Source: Marinifilum sp.
GTDB lineage: Bacteria; Bacteroidota; Bacteroidia; Bacteroidales; CG2-30-32-10
Direction: 5' to 3'
Assembly: GCA_020718065.1 (NCBI GenBank)
Contig: DYDE01000022.1
Coordinates: 1 to 38,884, forward strand
Length of the DNA: 38,884 bases
Positions 17,251 to 25,698 of this stretch are shown one piece after another. Each line of letters begins with the position of its first letter. Positions within the stretch are counted from its first letter, which is position 1. The notes under the pieces are model-generated. The model was not told the origin of the DNA and ran no database searches. It worked only from the letters and a program-made list of their open reading frames with translations. Position numbers and translations under genes: made by a program.

Positions 17251-18255
17251 ATGATTACAAGAAAGTATTTATTTAGCTTAACAGGATTTTTGTTATTAGT
17301 TATTATTTTGATTTCGTGTGGAAATAGTAATAAAAACAATCAAAATAACAATGGTTCCGATACAAACAAAGTTGTTACCTCAACATTAGAAGGAAACATA
17401 TCTATTTCAGGTGCATTTGCTTTATATCCAATGGTAGTTAAATGGAAAGAGGAATACATGAAGCTTAATCCAAATGTTAAAATTGATGTATCAGCTGGTG
17501 GAGCTGGCAAGGGAATGACAGATGCTTTGGCGGGATTGGTTGATATTGGAATGATTTCTCGTGAAATAAGTACAGAAGAACAATCAAAAGGAGCTTGGTA
17601 TATTCCGGTTGCCAAAGATGCTGTTGTGCCTGTTATCAATACCAATAATCCAGAAATAGAATATTTGTTAAATAGTGGATTGTCCAAAGAAATTTTTCAA
17701 GGAATTTTCATAACAGGGAAAATAAAAACATGGGGACAGGTAAGCAACAATAAAACAGATAAAAACAGCATTAAAGTTTATACCCGTTCTGATGCATGTG
17801 GAGCAGCAGATGTTTGGGCAAAATTCCTCGGTAAAAAGCAGGAAGATTTACTTGGAGTTGGAGTTTCTGGTGACCCAGGGATAACACAAGCAGTTCAAAG
17901 TGATAACTATGGAATCGGATATAACAATATATGTTATGCTTATGATGCTACAACCAAATTAGAAACCAAAGACATTAAAGTTCTACCTATAGATATCAAT
18001 GGAAACGGTATTATTGATGATAATGAGTTTTTTTATCATCATAAAGACAGCATAATTAGCGCAATTACTGATGGTAGATACCCTTCTCCACCTTCAAGAG
18101 ATTTATATTTGGTTACAAAAGACAAACCAACAAATGCTGTTATTACTGCATTTTTGAAATGGATTTTAACAGATGGGCAGAAATTTGTTAATGAAACAGG
18201 ATATATAAAACTTACAACAGATAAGATAAAAGTTGCTAACGATAAATTAAAATAA
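17251..18255 (+). CDS. pstS: Phosphate ABC transporter, substrate-binding lipoprotein PstS
   Basis: A 334-aa periplasmic binding protein of the PstS type. It is a lipoprotein: the hydrophobic signal ends in LISCG (lipobox, Cys23), followed by an Asn-rich linker. ISGAFALYPMV, SAGGAGKGMTDAL and DIGMISREI are the usual N-domain ligand segments. YTRSDACGAADVWAKFLG replaces the more common SGT-containing anion loop, so the binding site is a variant: GGAGKG rather than GGSGxG, and a Cys in the second loop. It should deliver phosphate to PstCA, but specificity for another oxyanion cannot be excluded from sequence. First gene of pstSCAB; 12 bp to pstC. Confidence 0.85.
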   Translation: MITRKYLFSLTGFLLLVIILISCGNSNKNNQNNNGSDTNKVVTSTLEGNISISGAFALYPMVVKWKEEYMKLNPNVKIDVSAGGAGKGMTDALAGLVDIGMISREISTEEQSKGAWYIPVAKDAVVPVINTNNPEIEYLLNSGLSKEIFQGIFITGKIKTWGQVSNNKTDKNSIKVYTRSDACGAADVWAKFLGKKQEDLLGVGVSGDPGITQAVQSDNYGIGYNNICYAYDATTKLETKDIKVLPIDINGNGIIDDNEFFYHHKDSIISAITDGRYPSPPSRDLYLVTKDKPTNAVITAFLKWILTDGQKFVNETGYIKLTTDKIKVANDKLK

Positions 18256-18267
18256 ATATTTTCAAGT

Positions 18268-19164
18268 ATGTTAAATGGCAGGATTATTAAAGACAGACTT
18301 ACGTCTAAAATACTGCTTATTTTTACAATACTTATTTCTTTAATAGTTATAATTATTGGTGTTGAATTGTTTTATAAATCGCAACCAATAATTAAAAGTA
18401 ATAGTTTACAAGAACTTATTTTTTCAAAAGATTGGCATCCGCTTAAAGGACATTTTGGAATGCTTTCTTTTATTGCGGGAACAGCATGGGTTACAATTAT
18501 TGCAGTTATTATTGCTGTTCCCTTATGTTTATTAACAGCTATTTATTTATCAGAATATGTACATAAAAGGGTTTTAAAAATCATAAACCCTTTTATTGAT
18601 ATATTGGCCGGAATTCCATCGGTTATATTTGGAGTATGGGGAATTATAATAATAGTACCTTTTATTCGATTTAATATTGCTCCTTTATTTGGGGTTTCTA
18701 CAACAGGATATAATGTTCTGGCTGGAGGAATAATATTGGGTATAATGATTATTCCAGTTATTATTTCTGTTATGGTTGAAGTTTTTAAAACAATACCTGT
18801 AGAATTACGTGAAGCTTCACTATCTCTGGGGGCAACAAAATGGCAAACAATTAAGTTAGTTGTTCTTAAAAAAGCTAAACCAGGTATTATTGCAGCAATT
18901 GTACTTGGAGTTTCCAGAGCACTGGGAGAAACAATGGCTGTATTAATGGTAGTTGGCAATATGGTTCAGGTACCAACTTCTGTATTTGATTCGGCTTATC
19001 CTTTACCTACTTTAATTGCAAACAATTATGGTGAAATGCTTTCTATCCCTATGTACGATTCTGCACTGATGTTTGCAGCATTGGTGCTTTTTATAATTGT
19101 AGTGCTTTTTAATGTGCTTTCCAGAATAATATTATCCAGAATTGAAAGAAAATTAAGAGCTTAA
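18268..19164 (+). CDS. pstC: Phosphate ABC transporter permease PstC
   Basis: A 298-aa inner-membrane permease with six predicted helices. The cytoplasmic EAA loop is ELREASLSLGATKWQTIKLVVL, which contacts the PstB ATPase. DILAGIPSVIFGVWG and SRALGETMAVLMVVGN are typical PstC segments. It forms a heterodimeric channel with PstA. Its TAA stop overlaps the pstA ATG by one base (TAATG), indicating translational coupling. Confidence 0.94.
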   Translation: MLNGRIIKDRLTSKILLIFTILISLIVIIIGVELFYKSQPIIKSNSLQELIFSKDWHPLKGHFGMLSFIAGTAWVTIIAVIIAVPLCLLTAIYLSEYVHKRVLKIINPFIDILAGIPSVIFGVWGIIIIVPFIRFNIAPLFGVSTTGYNVLAGGIILGIMIIPVIISVMVEVFKTIPVELREASLSLGATKWQTIKLVVLKKAKPGIIAAIVLGVSRALGETMAVLMVVGNMVQVPTSVFDSAYPLPTLIANNYGEMLSIPMYDSALMFAALVLFIIVVLFNVLSRIILSRIERKLRA

Positions 19165-20015
19165 TGAATATGAAAAAAACAAAGATTGAAGAACTCTTTT
19201 TTAAAACATTGATGCGTTTAGCAGCAATTATTATTATCGGCACTTTGCTTCTTATCATATATAGTATTTTTATTAAAGGATTACCAGCTATGTCTTGGGA
19301 AATGATAACACAAACCCCAAAAGGTGGCTATTATCTTGGAAAGGAAGGAGGAATTTTAAATGCTATTATTGGTTCTTTATTATTAGCCGCAGGATCAACA
19401 TTTTTGGCAACAATAATAAGTTTGCCAATTATAATTTATATAAATGTTTATTGTCGTAAAACATTATTTTCAAACGCAGTAAGACTTTGTTTTGATATAA
19501 TGTGGGGTATTCCATCAATTGTTTATGGTGCTTTTGGTTTTACTTTTATGGTTTTCTTTGGGATGAAAACATCTTTATTGGCAGGAATTATTATTGTTTC
19601 ATTGGTTATTTTGCCAGTTATTGTAAGAATAGTTGATGAAGTGGTGCGAATGATTTCATCTGGTCTTTATGAAGCCTCTTATGCATTAGGAGCAACCCGT
19701 TTGCAAACTTCAATGAAAGTAATATTAAAACAATCAGCTACTGGCATACTAACAGCTTTGTTGGTAGCATTTGGCAGGGCAATTGGAGATGCTGCAGCAG
19801 TTTTGTTTACAACTGGTTATACCGATTCCATTCCCACTTCTTTATTTCACGCTGCAGCTACACTTCCTCTTGCTATTTTCTTTCAATTATCTGTTCCAAT
19901 TCCTGAAGTTACTGCACGTGCTTATGCTTCTGCTTTGATTTTAACAATAATAATCTTATTGATAAGTTTATTAGCAAGAGTTTTAACAAATAAATATAAT
20001 AAATTTAAAGTTTGA
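19164..20015 (+). CDS. pstA: Phosphate ABC transporter permease PstA
   Basis: A 283-aa six-helix permease, partner of PstC. The EAA loop is GLYEASYALGATRLQTSMKVIL. FDIMWGIPSIVYGAFGF and AFGRAIGDAAAVLFTTG are PstA-type motifs. The ATG at 19164 overlaps the pstC stop; a second in-frame ATG at 19170 (MKKTKIEE) is an alternative start two codons later. Only 3 bp separate it from pstB. Confidence 0.93.
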   Translation: MNMKKTKIEELFFKTLMRLAAIIIIGTLLLIIYSIFIKGLPAMSWEMITQTPKGGYYLGKEGGILNAIIGSLLLAAGSTFLATIISLPIIIYINVYCRKTLFSNAVRLCFDIMWGIPSIVYGAFGFTFMVFFGMKTSLLAGIIIVSLVILPVIVRIVDEVVRMISSGLYEASYALGATRLQTSMKVILKQSATGILTALLVAFGRAIGDAAAVLFTTGYTDSIPTSLFHAAATLPLAIFFQLSVPIPEVTARAYASALILTIIILLISLLARVLTNKYNKFKV

Positions 20016-20018
20016 AAT

Positions 20019-20783
20019 ATGATTGAACATAATCCACACCTTAGTGTTAAGAATTTAAATGTATTTTATGGAGCAAATCATGTTTTAAAGAATATAAACA
20101 TTGCTATTCCAGATAAAAAAATAACAGCAATAATTGGTCCTTCTGGTTGTGGTAAAACTACTCTTCTAAAAAGTTTTAATAGAATGCTTGAACTGACTGA
20201 TGGCGTTAAAATAAGTGGTGAAGTTATAATTAATGGAGAAAATATTTATAATTCTAAGATGGATATTTCGGATATAAGGAAAAAAATGGGCTTACTTTCT
20301 CAACGACCATATTCTTTACCAATGTCTATTTATGATAATGTCGCTTATGGACCAAGAATACATGGAAAAAAAAACAAAAAAGAACTTGATATTCTTGTAG
20401 AACATTATTTAAAAGAAGCAAGCTTGTGGGATGAAGTAAAAGACAGATTAAAAACTCCTGCAGTAAGATTATCTATAGGTCAACAACAACGATTGTGTCT
20501 TGCAAGAGGATTGGCTGTTGAACCTGATATTATTCTTGGAGATGAACCTACTTCATCACTCGATCCTCAATCAAGCCAACATATAGAAAAAAAATTTATA
20601 GAATTAAAAGAAAAATATACGATTGTTGTGGTTACTCATATTTTAAGGCAAGCAAAACGAATTGCTGATTATTTAGTTTTTATTCATCTTGGAGAAATTA
20701 TAGAATATGGAACAACAAAAGAAATGCTTGAAAATCCAAAAGAAAAAATGACACAGGAATATGTATCAGGAGTTATAAGTTAA
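20019..20783 (+). CDS. pstB: Phosphate ABC transporter ATPase PstB
   Basis: A 254-aa ABC ATPase that powers PstCA. Walker A is GPSGCGKT (residues 40-47), Q-loop LLSQRPYSLP, Walker B IILGDEP (171-177), D-loop SSLDP, and H-loop VVTH. The signature is LSIGQQQ (151-155) instead of the usual LSGGQ; the second Gly is Ile, an unusual substitution. It is last gene of the operon, and no phoU follows, although phoU is often next to pstB elsewhere. Its TAA stop overlaps the stop of the convergent ABC gene at the palindrome TTAA (20780-20783), so there is no room for a terminator between them. Confidence 0.93.
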   Translation: MIEHNPHLSVKNLNVFYGANHVLKNINIAIPDKKITAIIGPSGCGKTTLLKSFNRMLELTDGVKISGEVIINGENIYNSKMDISDIRKKMGLLSQRPYSLPMSIYDNVAYGPRIHGKKNKKELDILVEHYLKEASLWDEVKDRLKTPAVRLSIGQQQRLCLARGLAVEPDIILGDEPTSSLDPQSSQHIEKKFIELKEKYTIVVVTHILRQAKRIADYLVFIHLGEIIEYGTTKEMLENPKEKMTQEYVSGVIS

Positions 20784-22525
20784 TGAATATTAATTTTAAC
20801 TTTTGGTATTGCATCTATTAATTTACGTGTATAATCAGTTTTAGGATTTGAAAAAATCTCATTAGCAGTTCCTATTTCAACTATTTGTCCATTTTGCATC
20901 ACAATAATTCTGTCAGACATATACTTAACTACAGATAAATCGTGTGATATAAATATATAAGTAAAACCAAAGTCTTGCTTTAATTCATTAAGAAGATTTA
21001 AAACTTGTGCTTGTATGGAAACATCTAAAGCTGAAACAGATTCATCACAAATAATAAACTTAGGTTCAACAGCTAAAGCTCTGGCAATACATATGCGTTG
21101 ACGTTGTCCACCCGAAAATTCATGGGGATATCTGTTAAAATGTGTTTCATCCAAGCCAACCCGTTCAAGTAAGCTTATCGCATTTTTTTTACAAAGGGTT
21201 TGATTAGGATATATTTTATGCACTATCATTGGTTCTATTATTGCATTACCAATTGTAATTCTTGGATTTAATGAAGAATATGGATCTTGAAAAATAATTT
21301 GAACGTCTTTTCTTAATTTACGCAAATCATTTTTAGATAATTGAGTTATATTTTTTGATTGATAAAGTATTTCACCGCTTTCTGGTTTTATTAACTGAAG
21401 AATACTTCTCCCAAGAGTTGTTTTTCCACAACCAGACTCACCAACCAAACCAAGAGTCTCACCCGGATATACTTTGAAAGAGACTTGATCTACTGCTTTA
21501 AATTGCTGTGTTTTTTTTCCGAAAATATTTCTTTTTAATGTAAAAAAAGTGCTTAGTTTATCAACTTCCATTATTGGGGTGGAATAATCAATAATATTAT
21601 TTAACTTGGCTTCATTAGTTGATACTGATGATAACCTTTTTTTGTCTATTTCAATAAGACTTCCATCAGCTTCTGTTTTAAAAAAATCTGAAATCACAGG
21701 TAATTTTACTTCATTTGTATTTAACTGAGTTCGACAAGCAAGCAATCCTTTTGTGTAAGGATGTTGTGGGTTATTAAAAACAGAAGAAACATCATTTTGT
21801 TCTACAATTTTTCCTTTATAGATCACCGCAACCCTATCAGCTATTTCTGCAACAATACCCAGGTCGTGAGTAATAAATAACATTCCCATACCATATTCTT
21901 GCTGCAACTCTTTGAGAAGTGATAAGATATTTTTTTGTATAGTAACATCAAGTGCTGTTGTTGGTTCATCTGCAATCAAAATAGCCGGATTACAAGATAT
22001 TGCCATTGCAATTATTATTCTTTGTTTTTGTCCTCCTGATAATTCAAAAGGATAAGATTTATATATCTTTTCAGGGTAGGGGAGACGGACTTTTTCAAAA
22101 AGAAACAAAGCTTTTTTCTTTGCTTCTCTTTTAGATATTTTATGATGTATAAGTATAGATTCTGTAAGTTGATTACCGCATGTTTTAACAGGATTAAGAG
22201 ATGTCATTGGTTCCTGAAAAATCATGGCAATATCTTTTCCTCTGTATTGCCGTATTTTTTTTTCAGAAAGTATGGCAAGATCAACTATTTTGTTTTCTTT
22301 ATGGTATATGATTTCTCCACTGATTATTTTTCCTGTGGGTTTGGGTAGTAATTGCATTAACGAAAATGCTGTTACTGATTTTCCAGATCCGGATTCACCC
22401 ACAATAGCTAAGGTTTCATTTTTATTTAATTCAAAAGAAATTTCATTAATAGCTATATTTATATTACTTCCATCAGAAAAACCCACTGAAAGCTTTTTTA
22501 TTTCTAACAATAGTTCGTTTTTCAT
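20780..22525 (-). CDS. Orphan double-domain ABC ATPase, YejF/DppDF-like
   Basis: A 581-aa fusion of two oligopeptide-type ABC ATPase domains. Domain 1: Walker A GESGSGKS, signature LSGGQKQR, Walker B ILIADEPTTALD. Domain 2: GESGCGKT, FSGGQRQR, FIICDESVSALD. After each domain there is an oligopeptide-transporter C-terminal region (HPYTKGLLAC type after the first). Such fusions energise peptide or microcin-like import with separate permeases and a binding protein, as in YejABEF. No permease or binding-protein gene lies next to it here, so partners must be encoded elsewhere. It starts at the ATG at 22525 (MKNELLLEIKK). Its stop overlaps that of pstB. Confidence 0.9.
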   Translation of the reverse strand: MKNELLLEIKKLSVGFSDGSNINIAINEISFELNKNETLAIVGESGSGKSVTAFSLMQLLPKPTGKIISGEIIYHKENKIVDLAILSEKKIRQYRGKDIAMIFQEPMTSLNPVKTCGNQLTESILIHHKISKREAKKKALFLFEKVRLPYPEKIYKSYPFELSGGQKQRIIIAMAISCNPAILIADEPTTALDVTIQKNILSLLKELQQEYGMGMLFITHDLGIVAEIADRVAVIYKGKIVEQNDVSSVFNNPQHPYTKGLLACRTQLNTNEVKLPVISDFFKTEADGSLIEIDKKRLSSVSTNEAKLNNIIDYSTPIMEVDKLSTFFTLKRNIFGKKTQQFKAVDQVSFKVYPGETLGLVGESGCGKTTLGRSILQLIKPESGEILYQSKNITQLSKNDLRKLRKDVQIIFQDPYSSLNPRITIGNAIIEPMIVHKIYPNQTLCKKNAISLLERVGLDETHFNRYPHEFSGGQRQRICIARALAVEPKFIICDESVSALDVSIQAQVLNLLNELKQDFGFTYIFISHDLSVVKYMSDRIIVMQNGQIVEIGTANEIFSNPKTDYTRKLIDAIPKVKINIH

Positions 22526-22571
22526 TATGTTTTATTAACAAACAAAGGTTTTATATAAACAAAAATACAAA

Positions 22572-22606
22572 AAAAAAGAGACACCAATTTGGTATCTCTT
22601 TTTTTG
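22572..22606. terminator. Terminator after the DUF5011 lipoprotein gene
   Basis: An A-rich run with gagacacc pairs with ggtatctc and a T run, with one C-A mismatch. It follows the stop at 22619 on the minus strand and precedes the ABC gene, so the two minus-strand genes are probably separate units. Confidence 0.65.
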
Positions 22607-22618
22607 AAATAGAAATTA

Positions 22619-23281
22619 TTACAAATGTGTATATGTTTCTGTACATCCGGTAAAAGTACCTAATGTAGATTCATCTTTAAAAGTAATATTTATACCTTTT
22701 GAAGTAGTAAAAGTTCCAGATCCTGAGAAAGTATGATTGATATCATTTGGTGGTAATCCACATTTAACAGTTTGTGAAGGAAGAGTTACATTAGTTCCAG
22801 AAAGTGTTATATAAACAAGAGCTCCTGAATAATCTCCAAATTTTGCAAAATAAAGTTTATTTTTTTCAGTTGAAGAAGCTGTTGCATTATCTGAATATGG
22901 AGTTGTTGCTCCATTAGTTACATCAACAACACTATAACTACCAGCTAAAAATTCGGCAGCATCAACAGTAACTTTTCTGGTAACAGTTGTAGCAGCATTA
23001 CCAGCAGCATCTTTAACATTATAAGATAATGTTTGAAGACCAGCAAATACGTTATTTAAAGCAGGAGTAACAGTAACACTACTTGTTAGATCACCATCTT
23101 TTTCATCAGTTGCAGTATAACCTGGATCAGTCCATGTGCTTTTAAATACGATACTCATATCAGCAGAACCTTTTAAAGTAATAGTTGGTGCAGCAGTATC
23201 ATCTGGCTTACATGCATTAAAAATAAAAGTAACACCTATTAATGCAACAATAGCAATAATTAAAAAATTTCTTTTTTTCAT
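22619..23281 (-). CDS. Lipoprotein with DUF5011-type Ig-like domain
   Basis: About 220 aa. The signal peptide MKKRNFLIIAIVALIGVTFIFNACKPDD ends in a lipobox (FNAC), so it is lipid-anchored in the envelope. Residues about 30-110 are a DUF5011/HYR-like Ig fold: PTITLKGSADMSI ... WTDPGYTATDEKDGDLT ... TLSYNVKDAAGNAA ... RKVTV. The C-terminal half (about 115-220) is beta-rich (GSYSVVDV ... SGSGTFTTSKGINITFKD) and unrecognised. The track start at 23326 would fall within the -7 element TATATTTGC (23323-23331, minus), so the ATG at 23281 is preferred. Role unknown; ligand or glycan binding at the surface is possible. Confidence 0.8.
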   Translation of the reverse strand: MKKRNFLIIAIVALIGVTFIFNACKPDDTAAPTITLKGSADMSIVFKSTWTDPGYTATDEKDGDLTSSVTVTPALNNVFAGLQTLSYNVKDAAGNAATTVTRKVTVDAAEFLAGSYSVVDVTNGATTPYSDNATASSTEKNKLYFAKFGDYSGALVYITLSGTNVTLPSQTVKCGLPPNDINHTFSGSGTFTTSKGINITFKDESTLGTFTGCTETYTHL

Positions 23282-23388
23282 AATAAAATAAGATTTAATT
23301 AATAATTCTTTTAATTTCTTTTGCAAATATACAATTTTTTAATATTAAAAAAATTTAAAGTTTTTATTTTTAATATCAAAAATATATT

Positions 23389-23397
23389 TAATTTTGC
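23389..23397 (+). promoter_or_regulatory. -7 element of small lipoprotein gene 1
   Basis: TAATTTTGC followed by acc, 37 bp before the ATG. The same TAATTTTGCACC is in front of the second copy. The -33 region is T-rich without a clear TTTG. Confidence 0.5.
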
Positions 23398-23434
23398 ACC
23401 GAGGTTAACCAATTTAAAAATTAAAAAAAAACCC

Positions 23435-23731
23435 ATGAAAAAATTATTTGCATTATTAGTTGTTGCAGGAATGGTATCATTCGTTGCATGCGGTCCAAAA
23501 GGTCCTTCTAAAGAAGAATTAGAAAAGAAAAGACAAGATTCTATCAGAACTGCTGATTCTATTGCTAAAGTAGAAGCTGACGCTAAAGCTGCTCAAGAAC
23601 TTGCTGCAAAAGAAGCTGAAGCTAAAAGAATAGCTGATTCTATCGCAGACGCAGAAAAAAACAAAAAACCTATCAAAAAACCTACTAAACCAGTAGTAAA
23701 ACCTAACACCAAAGTTCCTGGAAAAGGTTGA
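23435..23731 (+). CDS. Small Ala/Lys-rich lipoprotein, copy 1
   Basis: A 98-aa protein. The signal peptide MKKLFALLVVAGMVSFVAC ends in a lipobox with Cys19. Residues about 25-78 are a highly charged, Ala-rich helical stretch, probably coiled coil (EELEKKRQDSIRTADSIAK..., with two xADSIA repeats). A short basic Lys/Pro tail (KKPIKKPTKPVVK) follows. The track ORF begins at 23321 with an implausible AT-rich extension; the ATG at 23435 makes a perfect lipoprotein signal and fits the promoter. The first 234 nt are identical to copy 2 at 23869; only the tail differs. It has its own promoter and terminator. The shape recalls small structural lipoproteins that link outer membrane and peptidoglycan (Lpp-like by analogy only). 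Confidence 0.85.
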   Translation: MKKLFALLVVAGMVSFVACGPKGPSKEELEKKRQDSIRTADSIAKVEADAKAAQELAAKEAEAKRIADSIADAEKNKKPIKKPTKPVVKPNTKVPGKG

Positions 23732-23750
23732 TTTTTGATTTAAAAACAAT

Positions 23751-23784
23751 AAAAAAGGATTCAAATTTTTGAATCCTTTTTTTT
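23751..23784 (+). terminator. Terminator of small lipoprotein gene 1
   Basis: aaaaaaggattcaaa pairs perfectly with tttgaatcctttttt around a 2-nt loop, followed by T residues. Confidence 0.85.
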
Positions 23785-23835
23785 TAATATTTATTTTTTT
23801 ATAACAATTAAATACATTTATTTAAATATTATAAT

Positions 23836-23844
23836 TAATTTTGC
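23836..23844 (+). promoter_or_regulatory. -7 element of small lipoprotein gene 2
   Basis: TAATTTTGC followed by acc, 24 bp before the ATG. It matches the element of copy 1, although the DNA further upstream differs. Confidence 0.5.
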
Positions 23845-23868
23845 ACCCAAATTTAAAATTTTAAACCC

Positions 23869-24159
23869 ATGAAAAAATTATTTGCATTATTAGTTGTTGC
23901 AGGAATGGTATCATTCGTTGCATGCGGTCCAAAAGGTCCTTCTAAAGAAGAATTAGAAAAGAAAAGACAAGATTCTATCAGAACTGCTGATTCTATTGCT
24001 AAAGTAGAAGCTGACGCTAAAGCTGCTCAAGAACTTGCTGCAAAAGAAGCTGAAGCTAAAAGAATAGCTGATTCTATCGCAGACGCAGAAAAAAACAAAA
24101 AAGGCAACAAAAAAGTTGACAAAATTAAAGTTGGTGATAAAGTTAAAGGAAAAGGTTGA
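23869..24159 (+). CDS. Small Ala/Lys-rich lipoprotein, copy 2
   Basis: A 96-aa paralogue of the preceding gene. The first 78 codons are identical at the nucleotide level, including synonymous positions (234/234). The tail differs: GNKKVDKIKVGDKVKGKG, Lys/Gly/Val-rich without proline. It carries the same lipobox (VAC) and Ala/Glu/Lys helical region. It has its own promoter and a perfect 21-bp terminator shared with the convergent C10 protease gene. The two tails may contact different partners; this is inference. Confidence 0.87.
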   Translation: MKKLFALLVVAGMVSFVACGPKGPSKEELEKKRQDSIRTADSIAKVEADAKAAQELAAKEAEAKRIADSIADAEKNKKGNKKVDKIKVGDKVKGKG

Positions 24160-24169
24160 TTTTTGTTAC

Positions 24170-24215
24170 AAATCATAAAAAAAGGGATTCTTATGAATCC
24201 CTTTTTTTATGATTT
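24170..24215. terminator. Bidirectional terminator, perfect 21-bp stem
   Basis: 24170-24190 is the exact reverse complement of 24195-24215 around the loop ttat, with A and T runs at the stem ends. It serves both the small lipoprotein (plus) and the C10 protease (minus). Confidence 0.9.
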
Positions 24216-24231
24216 AATATTTTGATTAATA

Positions 24232-25686
24232 TTATTGTATGATTATATTTTTACAATAAAATGTTCTTTCATTTTTTATTTTTATAAAATACGCTCCCTT
24301 TGTAAAGTTGCTCACATCAATAATATTAATACTGTTTTTTATTGAACTTTTATAAACAAGTTGTCCTGTAATAGTAAATATCTCAATCGATAAATCAATA
24401 TCTTTAATGCCATTAGTGTTTATAAAAAGCTTTTCTTTTATTGGATTTGGATAAATTAAAATATTATCTATTTTACTAGCAGATATTTCAGGTATATCAA
24501 CTGAAGGTTTTAGAATATCTACAACAGTTCCTTCTATTACTGTTAATGAATATGGTAATTCCTGAGGTATTAAATACCAATTGTTATATGAACCGCCCCA
24601 ACCAAAGTTTACATGATAGTAATTATTTGTATTATATCCATCAACAACTACATTATGCCCTACTGTCCATGTTTCATTCACAATAGCTAAGTGAACAGGT
24701 AATGCTGCCTTCATGTTGAGGGTCATTCGAGTATAAACACTGGTATCTGTACTATTGAGAAGCTCAGAAGAAGTACAATTAAATTTCAAATATGCATCTC
24801 TAGCTTGATCAACTCCAAAAGTACCAGAACCATCAGATCTGAATACTTGTCTTGCTGCTACTCCACAAGCAAAAGATAAAGCTGCTTTATCAGTATTAGT
24901 CAAAGCAATATTGTTATCATAATGTTGTTGAATGGTTGTAAGGTATCCATTCAATTGAGGAAAAGAAGGGAAGCCTCTTGTTGCAAAATCATTATCAATC
25001 CAATATTGATTGCCTGCGCCATAGTTATGATAGTAGTCATCTAAATCCGAAAAAGTAGTATTTTTTATAGTTTTGTGGTAATTTAATATTTGTGCCATTG
25101 CTGTGGCAGGGCAACCAACTAAACTTCTTGCACTGCTACCATCTAATGGACAAAGAGCATTATAGGGAGCATTTTGTGTCCAGTTTGTTTCTAACCAACC
25201 TCCGGTAGAAGTTGTTCCTGCTGGTGGCCATTGTTGAAAATCTACTGGAGTCTCTTGAGCTTTGGTTAATAAAACATTCCACAATTGATGTCGTGATTTT
25301 ATAATGTTTCCAGGAAGTTTTTCTATGGCCAATAATCTGAGCTTCATATCATATACCAACATTGATAAAAAAGGATTTGTTTTAATATTTATTTCCCCAA
25401 TTTCATTTTCCGTTGAATATGAAATTACAGGAGGCAAATCATCATCACCCGAAACAATAATAAAACCCTTCGGATATAAAGTAATAACAAAGAATGAAAC
25501 ATTATTCTGATTGTTTTTTATTTCGAAAGTGTTTAAAACAGAACTTTTTTTGCTATAATCTATTTCATGTAATTTGTTAGTAGCGACTTTCGTTGCCTGT
25601 TTTTTATCAATAGGTTTGGCAATTATATTATTTCCAATAAAAATAATAATTAAGGAAAGTAAAATTTTAAATAATAGAGCTTTCAT
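24232..25686 (-). CDS. C10 (streptopain-like) cysteine protease with T9SS sorting domain
   Basis: A 484-aa secreted protease. The signal peptide is followed by an inhibitor-like propeptide (residues about 25-125, with YPKGFIIVSGDDDLPPVISYS). The C10 catalytic domain has Cys192 in LVGCPATAMAQ, His344 in VGHNVVVDGY and the VNFGWGG segment at about 359-365. Residues about 409-484 are a T9SS sorting domain (ILIYPNPIKEKL ... FTKGAYFIKI ... IIIQ). C10 enzymes are made as zymogens and cleave themselves free. Length and motif order are normal for Bacteroidota members. It follows lemA by 12 bp on the same strand, so the two are probably cotranscribed, an unusual pairing. Confidence 0.9.
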   Translation of the reverse strand: MKALLFKILLSLIIIFIGNNIIAKPIDKKQATKVATNKLHEIDYSKKSSVLNTFEIKNNQNNVSFFVITLYPKGFIIVSGDDDLPPVISYSTENEIGEINIKTNPFLSMLVYDMKLRLLAIEKLPGNIIKSRHQLWNVLLTKAQETPVDFQQWPPAGTTSTGGWLETNWTQNAPYNALCPLDGSSARSLVGCPATAMAQILNYHKTIKNTTFSDLDDYYHNYGAGNQYWIDNDFATRGFPSFPQLNGYLTTIQQHYDNNIALTNTDKAALSFACGVAARQVFRSDGSGTFGVDQARDAYLKFNCTSSELLNSTDTSVYTRMTLNMKAALPVHLAIVNETWTVGHNVVVDGYNTNNYYHVNFGWGGSYNNWYLIPQELPYSLTVIEGTVVDILKPSVDIPEISASKIDNILIYPNPIKEKLFINTNGIKDIDLSIEIFTITGQLVYKSSIKNSINIIDVSNFTKGAYFIKIKNERTFYCKNIIIQ

Positions 25687-25698
25687 TATATTTAACTA

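Noticed and set aside
18543-18959. 138-aa minus-strand ORF opposite pstC
   Set aside because: Shadow of the pstC coding frame, with no promoter or family features; the same is true of the other long antisense ORFs in the track.
23321-23434. N-terminal extension of small lipoprotein 1
   Set aside because: It would bury the lipoprotein signal peptide, includes the -7 promoter element, and is absent from the identical second copy.
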